DNA of 64,000 nucleotides, taken from NCBI GenBank assembly GCA_019359675.1, contig JAHHGX010000068.1, positions 160,568 to 224,567 of the forward strand. Reading direction: 5' to 3'. The position numbers and the translations under genes are program-made. Every line of letters starts with the position of its first letter. Positions within the stretch are counted from its first letter, which is position 1. The notes beneath the pieces were generated by a model. The model made no database searches. It was not told where the DNA came from and was given only the letters and a program-made list of their open reading frames with translations. This stretch comes from Calothrix sp. FI2-JRJ7 (GTDB lineage: Bacteria > Cyanobacteriota > Cyanobacteriia > Cyanobacteriales > Nostocaceae). Below are positions 34,889 to 43,917 of this stretch, piece after piece.

Positions 34889-35845
34889 ATGGAAAAAATA
34901 TCTAACTTATTACTCAAATTATCACGGCGCCTGTATGTAGATACTGAGCAACAAGAAGAGTTCATTAATGCATTAATTAATCCGCAGGTATATAACCCTA
35001 GCATCCTTTGGTGTCAAGACAAACCAGACGACTTCAGCTTGAGTATAGCCAAACCTGTTGATTGGCAACCAGCATTTGTAGATAGATTAGAATTAAATCA
35101 AAAACCCGGTCAACATCCTTTACATGAACAAGGATATTTTTATTGCTTAGATTTTTCTTCAGTATTTGCCGCTTCAATTTTTTTAACAATATCTCAACCA
35201 ATTAACTTGATATTTGATATGTGTGCGGCGCCGGGAGGAAAAAGCATCTTTGCCTGGAGAGTTCTGCAACCTAAGTTACTAATTGCCAACGAAGTCATAG
35301 GTAAACGCTTAGGAATGCTATTTTCTAATTTCAAGCGCTGTAAAATTACACCAACAGCAGTATTAAATCGTGATTCAAGTATTTTAGCTGAAGCCATACC
35401 AAAATCAAGTGACCTAGTAATAGTTGATGCACCATGTTCCGGACAATCTTTATTAGCCAAAGGAGAAAAAGTACCAGGATGCTTTCATCCCACCAACATC
35501 AATAAAAACGCCAACCGCCAAAAAAGAATTATTGCTAACTCCGCTCAAATAGTGGCGCCGCAAGGTTATCTTGCATATACAACCTGTACCTACTCACCCG
35601 AAGAAAACGAACAAGTATGTGAATGGTTACTACAAAAATTTCCTCAGTATGAACCAGTCGAAGTAAGCCACTTAAAACACTACCAATCCCACCTAACCAC
35701 AAAGCCATGTTACCGAATATTCCCCCAATCAGGCTTAGGAGCAGGCGCCTTCGCAGCACTATTTAAAAACACCGAAACCGAAAACACAACCAAAATAAAC
35801 GAACAAACCCTACAACAACTAGGAATTCGATACACCCAAATCTAA
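34889..35845 (+). CDS. RsmB/NOP2-type RNA m5C methyltransferase
   Basis: About 318 residues from ATG 34889 (frame opens at TTG 34856). SAM motif I FDMCAAPGGKSIFAW, motif IV VDAPCSGQSLLAKGEK (the PC motif Cys), motif VI YTTCTYSPEENEQVCEWLL with the catalytic TC Cys. It should methylate a cytosine in rRNA or tRNA. Shorter than E. coli RsmB since the N-terminal NusB-like domain is absent. A pair of AGAAACC palindromes follows the stop. Confidence 0.88.
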   Translation: MEKISNLLLKLSRRLYVDTEQQEEFINALINPQVYNPSILWCQDKPDDFSLSIAKPVDWQPAFVDRLELNQKPGQHPLHEQGYFYCLDFSSVFAASIFLTISQPINLIFDMCAAPGGKSIFAWRVLQPKLLIANEVIGKRLGMLFSNFKRCKITPTAVLNRDSSILAEAIPKSSDLVIVDAPCSGQSLLAKGEKVPGCFHPTNINKNANRQKRIIANSAQIVAPQGYLAYTTCTYSPEENEQVCEWLLQKFPQYEPVEVSHLKHYQSHLTTKPCYRIFPQSGLGAGAFAALFKNTETENTTKINEQTLQQLGIRYTQI

Positions 35846-35846
35846 A

Positions 35847-35914
35847 AGAAACCGGGTTTCTTTTACACTAAGCACCACAAAACCCGAAACAAAACGAAAA
35901 GAAACCCGGTTTCT
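35847..35914. repeat. Paired AGAAACC palindromes
   Basis: AGAAACCGGGTTTCT at 35847-35861, directly after the methyltransferase stop, and AGAAACCCGGTTTCT at 35900-35914. Confidence 0.8.
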
Positions 35915-35954
35915 CACTAGCACGCAAAAATCTAATATATATTAAATAGAAACC

Positions 35955-36062
35955 ATGATTAAAAACGAGCTAGAGTATAATACTACCAAAAATTGGGTAG
36001 AAGGCATGGGTCAAGCAATCACCATGTTAGAGCAAGATGACCATAATTTAGCAGGCGCCTAG
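35955..36062 (+). pseudogene. Antitoxin N-terminal remnant
   Basis: 35 codons: MIKNELEYNTTKNWVEGMGQ then AITMLEQDDHNLAGA and a TAG inside a GGCGCC site. The start resembles HTH antitoxins of the MIKNE.EY.xTK type, but the frame ends before the DNA-binding helices. Likely a truncated relic with no toxin partner nearby. Confidence 0.4.
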
Positions 36063-36088
36063 TAAATAAAAAATACTATTATTGTTAT

Positions 36089-36790
36089 TTATTTTTGAGA
36101 ATTTGGCATATAAAAAGAGTTAACTGCTGGTTGACCAGTGTAATTGGCGCCTGCACAATCATCTGCACCAAGATATTCTAGTTCAAACATAAGCTCTTGA
36201 GAATTTTCAATCTTACAAAGTTTTTTTCGATTATTATATTTTAATCCGGCATTGCTAAGTAACTTTTGTGACATAGGCTTGAGTTTATCGCTTTCAACAA
36301 TCCACAAATTAGCCAAATCAAGATGTGCAATTAGAAGTCCGTTATTGTTCAACCAAGATGCTGCATGTTCCAGTACCTTAAGCTTGTCACCAAGATAATG
36401 AAGACCATGAACACAGGTAATTAAATCAAACTTTCTGCTACTGGTAAAGGTATGAATGGATTTGTTGAGCAGTTCCAAGTTAATTAACTCCGGTGGATAT
36501 GGGTAAAACTGAGAAACAATATCCACACCAACGAGCGATGTTTGGGAAGTAAGTTCCAATTTATACAGAGACTCTGCAGCATGAATTAAAGCTCGTCCTG
36601 TACCACAGCAGATATCCAGCCAAGCTACACTTTTCTGATTTTGAATTCGGGTTGTTATAAAGCTTAATGGATTAAATCCTAGTTCTTTAACGTAACTATT
36701 GCTACCCGTAAGCTGACGTTGCCGATTCATCAAGCAATTAGCAACAACTTCAGACGCTTCAAGTTGGGCATCAGTCAACAAAGATTTCAC
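36089..36790 (-). CDS. Class I SAM-dependent methyltransferase
   Basis: 233 residues. Motif I WLDICCGTGRALIHAAESL (with the G.G glycines), acidic end of strand 2 in LVGVDIV, and ITCVHGLHYLGDKLKVLEHA then SWLNNNGLLIAHLDLANLW, the usual strand 4/5 region. The substrate is unknown; it could act on a small molecule. Divergent from the Crp-family gene with 141 bases between. Confidence 0.8.
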   Translation of the reverse strand: MKSLLTDAQLEASEVVANCLMNRQRQLTGSNSYVKELGFNPLSFITTRIQNQKSVAWLDICCGTGRALIHAAESLYKLELTSQTSLVGVDIVSQFYPYPPELINLELLNKSIHTFTSSRKFDLITCVHGLHYLGDKLKVLEHAASWLNNNGLLIAHLDLANLWIVESDKLKPMSQKLLSNAGLKYNNRKKLCKIENSQELMFELEYLGADDCAGANYTGQPAVNSFYMPNSQK

Positions 36791-36931
36791 GGTAGGAGTA
36801 AATAGTTTATGTGTACTTATAATTATAACTATAGCAGTTTTTAGGCATTAAAGCAGGCGCCATAACTATCCTGCCTCCTAAGAAATATATTAACTTGATT
36901 AGTAAAGTGTCAAAATCTCGCAATTTATTCC

Positions 36932-37525
36932 ATGTTTACCTCTGCTTATGCTCAACTCAGTAACTTTTTGCAAGCCATTACAGAAATACCAGAGAATGAA
37001 CTCCAAAAATTAACCAATATTTTCTACCCGTTTAGCTTAACTGCGGGTGACTTTTTGATTCGTTCAGGTGAAATTACTACAAAAATTGGATTTGTTGTCT
37101 CAGGTCTTTTACGCCTTTATTACGTCAACAATGCAGGTGTAGAATTTACGAAATCATTCTGTCCAGAAAATGACTTCGTTGCTGCTTACAGTGCCTTGCT
37201 TTTAAATCAGCCAGCCCAATTTAACATTGAAGCATTAGAAGATTCATTGTTATTAGTTGCTAATTATAAAAGTTATCAGCAACTTTGTACAGAACATCCT
37301 TGCTGGCAAAGAATCCAGCATCGGTTTATAGAAGCATTATTTATCAAAAAAGAGAAACGTGAGGGAGAGTTACTTTTAGATGATGCTACAACTCGGTACA
37401 AAAAGTTTTTAATCGAGTACCCCGAATTAGAAAATCGAGTCAAGCAATATCATATAGCTTCGTACCTTGGTATTTCTCCTGTCTCATTAAGTCGCATTCG
37501 CAAAGCACTTAAGCCAAATGAATAG
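36932..37525 (+). CDS. Crp/Fnr-family transcription regulator
   Basis: 197 residues: cyclic-nucleotide-binding jelly roll (about 12-130: LTAGDFLIRSGEITTKIGFV, VSGLLRLYYVNNAGVEFTKS, FCPENDFVAAYSALL) and a C-terminal HTH (VKQYHIASYLGISPVSLSRI). The pocket differs from cAMP-binding CRP, as in the short regulators of MFS/oxidoreductase pairs. The next gene, 110 bases downstream and on the same strand, is an MFS-SDR fusion and is the obvious target. Confidence 0.85.
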   Translation: MFTSAYAQLSNFLQAITEIPENELQKLTNIFYPFSLTAGDFLIRSGEITTKIGFVVSGLLRLYYVNNAGVEFTKSFCPENDFVAAYSALLLNQPAQFNIEALEDSLLLVANYKSYQQLCTEHPCWQRIQHRFIEALFIKKEKREGELLLDDATTRYKKFLIEYPELENRVKQYHIASYLGISPVSLSRIRKALKPNE

Positions 37526-37634
37526 AAAAATTAACATATGTTAATGACTTATACATAGCTTCGGAATACAACAGATTAAGAGACTTCCAAGTCAAAAAAT
37601 ATCCAAAACTCTCTTGTCTTCTTATCAATCTGTT

Positions 37635-39572
37635 ATGGTCAACAAAACTTTACATACCCACATGTTGAGCCTTTTTACCTTATACGGGGGATTTTTATCG
37701 TTTTTAGGTTTCGGTGTACTCAACCCACTAATGCCAAGTTTAGTAGAACGTTATGCTGGCACCGCTTGGGATGTAGGATTGTTATATGCAAGTTTTTCTT
37801 TAGCGCAATTTTTAACGCTTCCTGCAATTGGAGCATTAAGCGATGTTTACGGACGACGCTTAATGATGCTCTTGAGTTTAATGGGCGCCAGTATAGGATA
37901 TTTGATTTTCGCTATTGGTGGTAACTTAGGTATATTGTTTGCTGGGTGGACTATTGTTGGTTTGACGGATGGTACTGCTAGCACTGTGTTTGCCTCAATT
38001 GCCGATACCACTGAAAAACAGCAACGTACCCGTGCTTTTTCATGGGTTAGCGGAGCTATCGCTTTCGGTTTAATTATTGGCCCAGTTTTAAGTGGTGTGC
38101 TATCGCGCGTAAATCTAACCGCACCTGTTTACGTCGTTGCACTTGCTTTTGGCATTGCCTTGGTGTGGGGATACTTCGCTTCTTCAGAAACTTTACCCGC
38201 ATACAAACGAACTCCTTTACCAAGCTTACTCTATCTAAACCCATTCACTCAATTGCAGTCAAGTTTAGCATTACCACATTTACGCTGGTTGATGTTGAGT
38301 TTTCTCATTGTTAATATGGCAATGTTCGCGCTGATTTCTAACTTACCAGCATTAGCGAATGAACTATTTAATTGGAAACCAGAACGTATTGCGCCACTAT
38401 TTGCTCTGTTTGGTATAGTTAGCGTTATCTCTCAAATAATTATCATTCCTTGGCTTTTACCAAAATTGGGAGAAGTTCGCATGGCATCTTGCGGCGCCTT
38501 ATTAATGGTCATCGCGTTTATATCATATAGCATTTTCCCCATCACAGGTTTACCCCTATATCTTTATATAGCAAGCTTGATAGTCGGAGTTGGGCAACCT
38601 CTCGTAGAGACTTCTTTGGTAGGTTTGATGTCAAGAAGCGTGAGTTCAGAAGTTCAGGGACGTATTAACAGCAGTATTCAAACAGTACAAGCATTAGCAA
38701 GAATCATTGCCCCTTTGTTAGCAGGTTGGCTATATCAAAACATTAACCCACAGGCGCCTTACTTGTTTAGTGTTTGTTTGGTAGTTATTGCTGCTCTTGC
38801 CGTCAAGTTAGCAATTCCAGATAAAAAATTTAGTTTAGAAACAACAGTACAAACCAGCGGTAACGTCGTTTTAATTACTGGAGGTGCATCAGGAATAGGT
38901 TTAGCGCTAGCAAGAAAATTTCTTCAAGAAAATAATAAAGTTATAATTACCGGGCGAAATCAGGAAAAATTAGCCGAAGTCAGAGAAGTATTTCCTGATC
39001 TACTTACAGAAGTGGCTGATATGACAGATTTAGAAGCACTACAGCGCTTAGTTAACAAGTATCCAGATGTAAATATTCTGATTAACAATGCGGGTATTCA
39101 ATATAACTATAACTTTACAGACACAGAAATTGCCGTAGAACAAATTGATACAGAATTACGCACAAATTTAATGGCGCCATTACAGCTAATTAAACTGATG
39201 TTGCCACATTTATTAACAAAGCCCAACGCAGCAATTATTAATGTTACCTCTGGTTTAGGAATTGTGCCAAAACAAAGTGCCCCAGTTTACTGTAGTAGCA
39301 AAGCTGGACTTCATATAGCAACAAAAGCATTACGATGGCAATTAGAAACAACATCAATTAAAGTTTATGAAATTCTGGCGCCGTTAGTTGATACACCGAT
39401 GACAGAAGGGCGAGGTAAAGGTAAAATTTCTACAAATGCTTTAGTCGAAGAATTTTGGCATAATTTTACACAGTCACACTATGAGATGCGGATTGGTAAA
39501 GTCAAACTGCTATTTTTCCTTCAACGCTGGCTACCACAAGTCGCAGAAAAAATTTTGCGTCCTGGGCTATAA
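37635..39572 (+). CDS. MFS transporter fused to a short-chain dehydrogenase
   Basis: 645 residues from ATG 37635. The first about 395 form a 12-helix MFS exporter of the TetA/TCR type: PLMPSLVERYAGTAWDVGLL, the motif A GALSDVYGRRLMMLL, and LIGPVLSGVLSRV. After a short linker (KKFSLETTVQTSG) comes a complete SDR of the DltE type: VLITGGASGIGLALARKFL (TGxxxGIG), INNAGIQ, VTSGLGIVPKQSAPVYCSSK (catalytic Ser, Tyr and Lys in YxxxK). The two halves usually occur as separate genes. Substrates are unknown; regulated probably by the upstream Crp protein. Confidence 0.85.
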   Translation: MVNKTLHTHMLSLFTLYGGFLSFLGFGVLNPLMPSLVERYAGTAWDVGLLYASFSLAQFLTLPAIGALSDVYGRRLMMLLSLMGASIGYLIFAIGGNLGILFAGWTIVGLTDGTASTVFASIADTTEKQQRTRAFSWVSGAIAFGLIIGPVLSGVLSRVNLTAPVYVVALAFGIALVWGYFASSETLPAYKRTPLPSLLYLNPFTQLQSSLALPHLRWLMLSFLIVNMAMFALISNLPALANELFNWKPERIAPLFALFGIVSVISQIIIIPWLLPKLGEVRMASCGALLMVIAFISYSIFPITGLPLYLYIASLIVGVGQPLVETSLVGLMSRSVSSEVQGRINSSIQTVQALARIIAPLLAGWLYQNINPQAPYLFSVCLVVIAALAVKLAIPDKKFSLETTVQTSGNVVLITGGASGIGLALARKFLQENNKVIITGRNQEKLAEVREVFPDLLTEVADMTDLEALQRLVNKYPDVNILINNAGIQYNYNFTDTEIAVEQIDTELRTNLMAPLQLIKLMLPHLLTKPNAAIINVTSGLGIVPKQSAPVYCSSKAGLHIATKALRWQLETTSIKVYEILAPLVDTPMTEGRGKGKISTNALVEEFWHNFTQSHYEMRIGKVKLLFFLQRWLPQVAEKILRPGL

Positions 39573-39674
39573 CTACGTAATATTACAGATGACTCCACGG
39601 AAATAAATCGTTGATAATAAAAATTGAACTAAAAAATATACCAATCATAAATCATTTGTGGAGACGCAATTCAT

Positions 39675-39708
39675 ATACCCGATTTCAACGCTGCTTGAAG
39701 TCGGGTAT
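39675..39708 (+). terminator. 14-bp hairpin after the MFS-SDR gene
   Basis: ATACCCGATTTCAA (39675-39688), loop CGCTGC, TTGAAGTCGGGTAT (39695-39708), one G-T pair. It lies about 100 bases past the stop, without a T-run, and is followed by the upstream region of the helicase gene. Confidence 0.5.
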
Positions 39709-39889
39709 CTGGGCGCCAGCGATTTTCACCCTTCGATATAAGATTGCTATACAAAAAATTTAATTCATGTCTGATGTGCGATAGTAATTTTGTATTAAAT
39801 TTTAATCCATATTAGGTATCAATAAAATTTTGCACAGATGTAAAAAGGCGCCTTATAGGGTGTGTCCATACAAATATTTTGCCAAGACC

Positions 39890-42800
39890 ATGAAAAAATT
39901 ACACTCTCCCAAGATACGTATAGAACTTAGTAATAATGCTTGTGAAAACTTGAAAAAATTAGACTTGCTCAATTCATTTAAAGAGCATATAGGGGATGTA
40001 GCACACGTCTTCATGTCTAAATTAGACGGTCAAGATCAAAAAACAGGATTGCCTCATTTTGGTATGCGGATACCAATGGATTACGAATTAGGAGGTCTTC
40101 AGTTCAGAATTGCCCAGAGTTCTAATTATGTTGTTGCTCTTAGTGCAACTAAATGGACAGGAGCTAAACAACGCTGGGAAGTGGAGATGATGTGTTACCT
40201 CAGTACAGATGATTTGACAGCTGGTTCTATTCCAAAAGATTGGATAGAAACTTTATTGAGTCTTTCAACACGCGAACAAGCGCAAGATGACCTCAATAAA
40301 CGACTGAAATACTGCGAAGTTTACCTGGATGTATGTGAGCAATCTATTCTAAAAAAGATGTTTCAAGTCCCTTTTGTTTCTTATCAACTTGACAAGGATA
40401 ATCCAAAGTGCTTACATCTAACTCTTGCTCCAGTGATTTCGGCAGACATATTAAAAACTATTAAGCAGTGTCGTCGAGATGATAGTATAAACTTATATAC
40501 AATTAAGCCATCACAAAAGTATAAGGTTGTATCAACAGTTTCTTCTCTTCTCACGTTCAAAACATTTTATCAGCAGCATTATCAAAGCAATAGCTTTTTC
40601 TTGTTAACAGGTGAAACTGGCGCCATTATTGGATATTTACCACCTGGAATCATAGAAAAACAGTCTGAATTACAAACGTCAGAAAAACTTCTTATCACAC
40701 AAAGACAAGAGATAGTTTATACAGATTTTGACCAAATATCAGTTAAATTTAAATCATTTAATCAACAAACACGTATTCTTCAAGTATTACTAAGCGAAAA
40801 ATATATAGAAATCAATCCGTTGCCAGGAATAATAGTTAATTCTCTAATCCGTGAATTAAATCAAATACATATACAAAAAGATGTCATTAAGCGTTTCAAA
40901 GAAAATGGTGGTTATGTGCCTAATCTAGATATAATTATTTTCGGTCGTAATGAAGAACTACAGCTTCCAGCAATATCCGCTCAAAAGCCAATACCTTTAG
41001 AGAAATGTTTAAATAAAGACAAGCTAAACGAACTTCAGAGACTAGCAATAGCGAAAGCTCAAGCTTCACCAGACATTTTTGCATTACAAGGGCCACCAGG
41101 AGCAGGAAAATCAACATATATTTCAGAGCTTGGTTATCAAATAGTTCTTCTAGACGGAAAAGTTCTTATAACTTCACAGTCTAACTTAGCTGTAGATAAT
41201 GCATTGTTAAAATTTCCAATTCGTCCAGACTTACTTATTATTAGAATAGGTGACAGTGAAAAAGTGAGTAAAGAAGCTCAAGAACTTCTTGGTAAAAACG
41301 CAGTCATAAGATGGTTAAAGTCTTGTATAGAAGAATGCAAATTAACTTTGCTAGAGCTTGAAGAAAAAGCTAAACGAATAACCTTATTTATTAATAATTG
41401 GGAAGACATTTCTAAATGGCTGTACTGGCAGCAAGAAAAAACTGCATTATTAGCTAATGCAGTAATAAAAAAAGCATTAGCTGACGAGTATACGAAAGAA
41501 CTAATGGAGCTAAAAGAATCAAAATTAATGTGTCAAAACCTAGAAAAATCATTAAAAGTGCTAATTGAATTACCAAGTAATCAAATTATTGAAGATTACA
41601 GCAATGAATTATGGCAACCCTTAGCTCTAGTGGAAATCAGCGCATCTAATAATATTTGGACAAACGTTGACTCTAATTCTTTAGAAATAGCAATTCAGCT
41701 TCAAGAGCAACTTTTACGTAACAAAGCTGGTGGCAGTGTTTTTCAGTTTAAACAAGATTGTAATTCCTTGTGTCAAACAATTGCATCAATTATTTTAGAG
41801 ATACAGGGTTCTATACAAATTCAGAAAGATATAAAAAATTCTGTTGAAAGCATAGGTAAAGACATGGAAGAGCAGCAGAATATAGAAGAGCAGCTCAAAC
41901 ATTTACTTGATCACGGAATTACAAATGAATCATCTGAAGTAGTTTCTTTAAGCCCCACCTATACTAGCATATCTAGAACATTAAGCGAGGTTGCAAAATT
42001 GATTAAACAAAAAAAGTCTATTAAAAACACTAATTTTATCAAGTTATTTTCGGATGCTTCTAGCATTTTGCGGTACAAAATAAATTTTGTCCAGTTAATC
42101 CGTTCATGGGAAGAAGCACAATTAAATGTATTACCAAATCAGATTAATCAATACAAGTATCTATATAATAAATTCTTGCATCTTAAAATATTATCGTCAT
42201 TACCTATTTTTGGGCGCCTTTTCAAAGCAACTTTAAACCGTGCCGAAGAACAATTTAAAAGCTCAATTGAAAATATATCTAACGCTTGCCGTTTGTTTCA
42301 TACCCAAAGCTCTAATCTTGCAAAGCAAATATATGATGAATATAATTCACAATTACAAGTTACAGAAATTAAAGTCACTGAACTTTGCACTCAACATCAG
42401 CAAGAAATAAAAAACTTAGAAGATGAAGAACATTATTACTCTACCTTATTCACAGAAGATGCCCAACCTTTATTAGATAAGGCAAAAGCTCTTCTACAAG
42501 TATTTAATCATATGTTCCAATACTTTAGTAAAAGAATAACTCTAAAAATTCAAGATTCTTTAAATGTTGAAAACTTGACAAGGGTTAGTGTAACTATTGA
42601 TTTCATGGCTAATTTGACAGAACATTATATTCGCATTTTTGAAAGTGAAATTATTCCATCTTTCAAAGATGCATTAGTTTCTATGTACGACTCAACTTTA
42701 AAAGCAAAAAATCAACACGCACTCGATGAACAGTCAGTTTCAAAAAAAGCTAAACCATTAAATCAAGAATACAATGACATAATAACTCATATTGAGCGCC

Positions 42801-43648
42801 AAGATAATAAATATCAATTAGGTCATCGCCTATGGGAAAAACTACGAACTCAAAAAGCTGTACAATCATTATTTGATACTCCTATTCCTAAGTATGATTT
42901 ATTAAATATGGAAAGAGAAGACTGGATAACATCTGTTGGTGGTGAAACAGAAGCTAAAACGCTAACAACTAAAATTAAAATCAAACAAGATTGGATTGCT
43001 CAAATTAGTACAAATGATATAGAAATTAGTGATGAAACATATGAACTTTTCTTAAAACATGCTAACATTGTCGGCGCCACTTGTATGCAGACAGGCAAAA
43101 AAAGTTTTTTGAAGCACTTTCCAAAATTTAATGCTGTCATTATAGACGAAGCATCGAAAGCTACAAAAATCGAGTTACTGATTTCTTGTTTAGTGGGTGA
43201 AAAAATTATAATTGTCGGAGACCACAAACAGCTACCACCTACAGTTAAAGAAGAATCTTGGTTTATTGAAGCTGCTCAAATTTTAGGGGTAGATGCTGCT
43301 GAACTACAAAAAAAATTAACTACATCTTTATTTAAAGAGCGGTATGAATATTTAGACAAGATAAACGCTAATCGAACCTTAATGCTAATAAAGCAATACC
43401 GTATGCACTCGCAAATTATGGAAGCAGTTAACCCTTTTTATGGAAATAAACTAACTATTGGCTATGCAAATCAAGACAAAGAGCGCACGCACGGAATTAG
43501 TATTCCTAACTTGTTAACTAGCGAAAATCATTTAATGTGGATTGATTTACCTCCAGGACTTACGCAACTGGCACAAGGTGCCAGTTGCGTAAGTCCTGGA
43601 GTACTTTCAATCAGTAATGCCAGAACTAATATAGAAATTCCCGATTAG
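39890..43648 (+). CDS. Large SF1 (UPF1/DNA2-like) helicase, C-terminally truncated
   Basis: 1252 residues from ATG 39890. About 380 residues of N-terminal region of unknown fold are followed by Walker A (LQGPPGAGKSTYI), motif Ia (LITSQSNLAVDNALLKF), a 550-residue coiled-coil insertion, Walker B (AVIIDEASKATKIELL), motif III (IVGDHKQLPPTVKEES) and motif IV region (IKQYRMHSQIMEAVNPFYGN). Helicase motifs V and VI, needed for activity, are missing: after MWIDLPPG the frame runs into a perfect 51-base palindrome and stops 16 codons past it. UPF1-like helicases with long insertions are common in phage-defence islands. Here probably inactive. TTG 39830 is a longer alternative start. Confidence 0.8.
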   Translation: MKKLHSPKIRIELSNNACENLKKLDLLNSFKEHIGDVAHVFMSKLDGQDQKTGLPHFGMRIPMDYELGGLQFRIAQSSNYVVALSATKWTGAKQRWEVEMMCYLSTDDLTAGSIPKDWIETLLSLSTREQAQDDLNKRLKYCEVYLDVCEQSILKKMFQVPFVSYQLDKDNPKCLHLTLAPVISADILKTIKQCRRDDSINLYTIKPSQKYKVVSTVSSLLTFKTFYQQHYQSNSFFLLTGETGAIIGYLPPGIIEKQSELQTSEKLLITQRQEIVYTDFDQISVKFKSFNQQTRILQVLLSEKYIEINPLPGIIVNSLIRELNQIHIQKDVIKRFKENGGYVPNLDIIIFGRNEELQLPAISAQKPIPLEKCLNKDKLNELQRLAIAKAQASPDIFALQGPPGAGKSTYISELGYQIVLLDGKVLITSQSNLAVDNALLKFPIRPDLLIIRIGDSEKVSKEAQELLGKNAVIRWLKSCIEECKLTLLELEEKAKRITLFINNWEDISKWLYWQQEKTALLANAVIKKALADEYTKELMELKESKLMCQNLEKSLKVLIELPSNQIIEDYSNELWQPLALVEISASNNIWTNVDSNSLEIAIQLQEQLLRNKAGGSVFQFKQDCNSLCQTIASIILEIQGSIQIQKDIKNSVESIGKDMEEQQNIEEQLKHLLDHGITNESSEVVSLSPTYTSISRTLSEVAKLIKQKKSIKNTNFIKLFSDASSILRYKINFVQLIRSWEEAQLNVLPNQINQYKYLYNKFLHLKILSSLPIFGRLFKATLNRAEEQFKSSIENISNACRLFHTQSSNLAKQIYDEYNSQLQVTEIKVTELCTQHQQEIKNLEDEEHYYSTLFTEDAQPLLDKAKALLQVFNHMFQYFSKRITLKIQDSLNVENLTRVSVTIDFMANLTEHYIRIFESEIIPSFKDALVSMYDSTLKAKNQHALDEQSVSKKAKPLNQEYNDIITHIERQDNKYQLGHRLWEKLRTQKAVQSLFDTPIPKYDLLNMEREDWITSVGGETEAKTLTTKIKIKQDWIAQISTNDIEISDETYELFLKHANIVGATCMQTGKKSFLKHFPKFNAVIIDEASKATKIELLISCLVGEKIIIVGDHKQLPPTVKEESWFIEAAQILGVDAAELQKKLTTSLFKERYEYLDKINANRTLMLIKQYRMHSQIMEAVNPFYGNKLTIGYANQDKERTHGISIPNLLTSENHLMWIDLPPGLTQLAQGASCVSPGVLSISNARTNIEIPD
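43551..43601. mobile_element. Perfect 24-bp inverted repeat at the helicase break
   Basis: Arm 43551-43574 begins CTCCAGGACTTACGCAACTG; its exact complement spans 43578-43601, with a 3-base AAG loop. The AGGACTTACGCAA core matches the ends of the MITE at 14943. It is read in frame by the helicase gene (PGLTQLAQGASCVSPG) and marks the point where homology to helicases ends. Confidence 0.75.
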
Positions 43649-43689
43649 AATAGGTAAATGCTGGTCACTTGAAAATCTCTCAATTTATG

Positions 43690-43916
43690 GATTTGCAGAC
43701 TGTAAATCTGCCACGGACTCATAAGCCGTACCTTACATTGGTAACTTTAAAGCTCAACGGTTAACGCTCATAGCTCAAACCTCAACGCTTAAAGATTAAC
43801 TTGTTAAAGTTCACTTATCAAAGTACAAAGCTCGATAAAATCCAGGAATTTCGGTTATAGGCGCCATAAAGTCCTTGAGATATCCCACCTGGCTAAGTGG
43901 TCAGCACAATTTTTAA
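43690..43916 (+). other. tRNA-like debris upstream of the PARG gene
   Basis: 43696-43712 is GCAGACTGTAAATCTGC, a perfect 5-bp anticodon arm with loop CTGTAAA (anticodon GTA, Tyr), followed by a variable-arm-like CGGACTCATAAGCCG whose loop could also be read as a CAT anticodon. No full cloverleaf fits. At 43888-43906 CACCTGGCTAAGTGGTCAG looks like a tRNA D-arm joined to the leader of the next gene. The whole interval appears to be the decayed left part of the tRNA array. Confidence 0.45.
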
Positions 43917-43917
43917 T

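Noticed and set aside
43741..43800. Repeated CTCAACG-like phrases resembling a short repeat array
   Set aside because: Units are irregular in length and sequence, with no constant repeat and spacer; not a CRISPR array.
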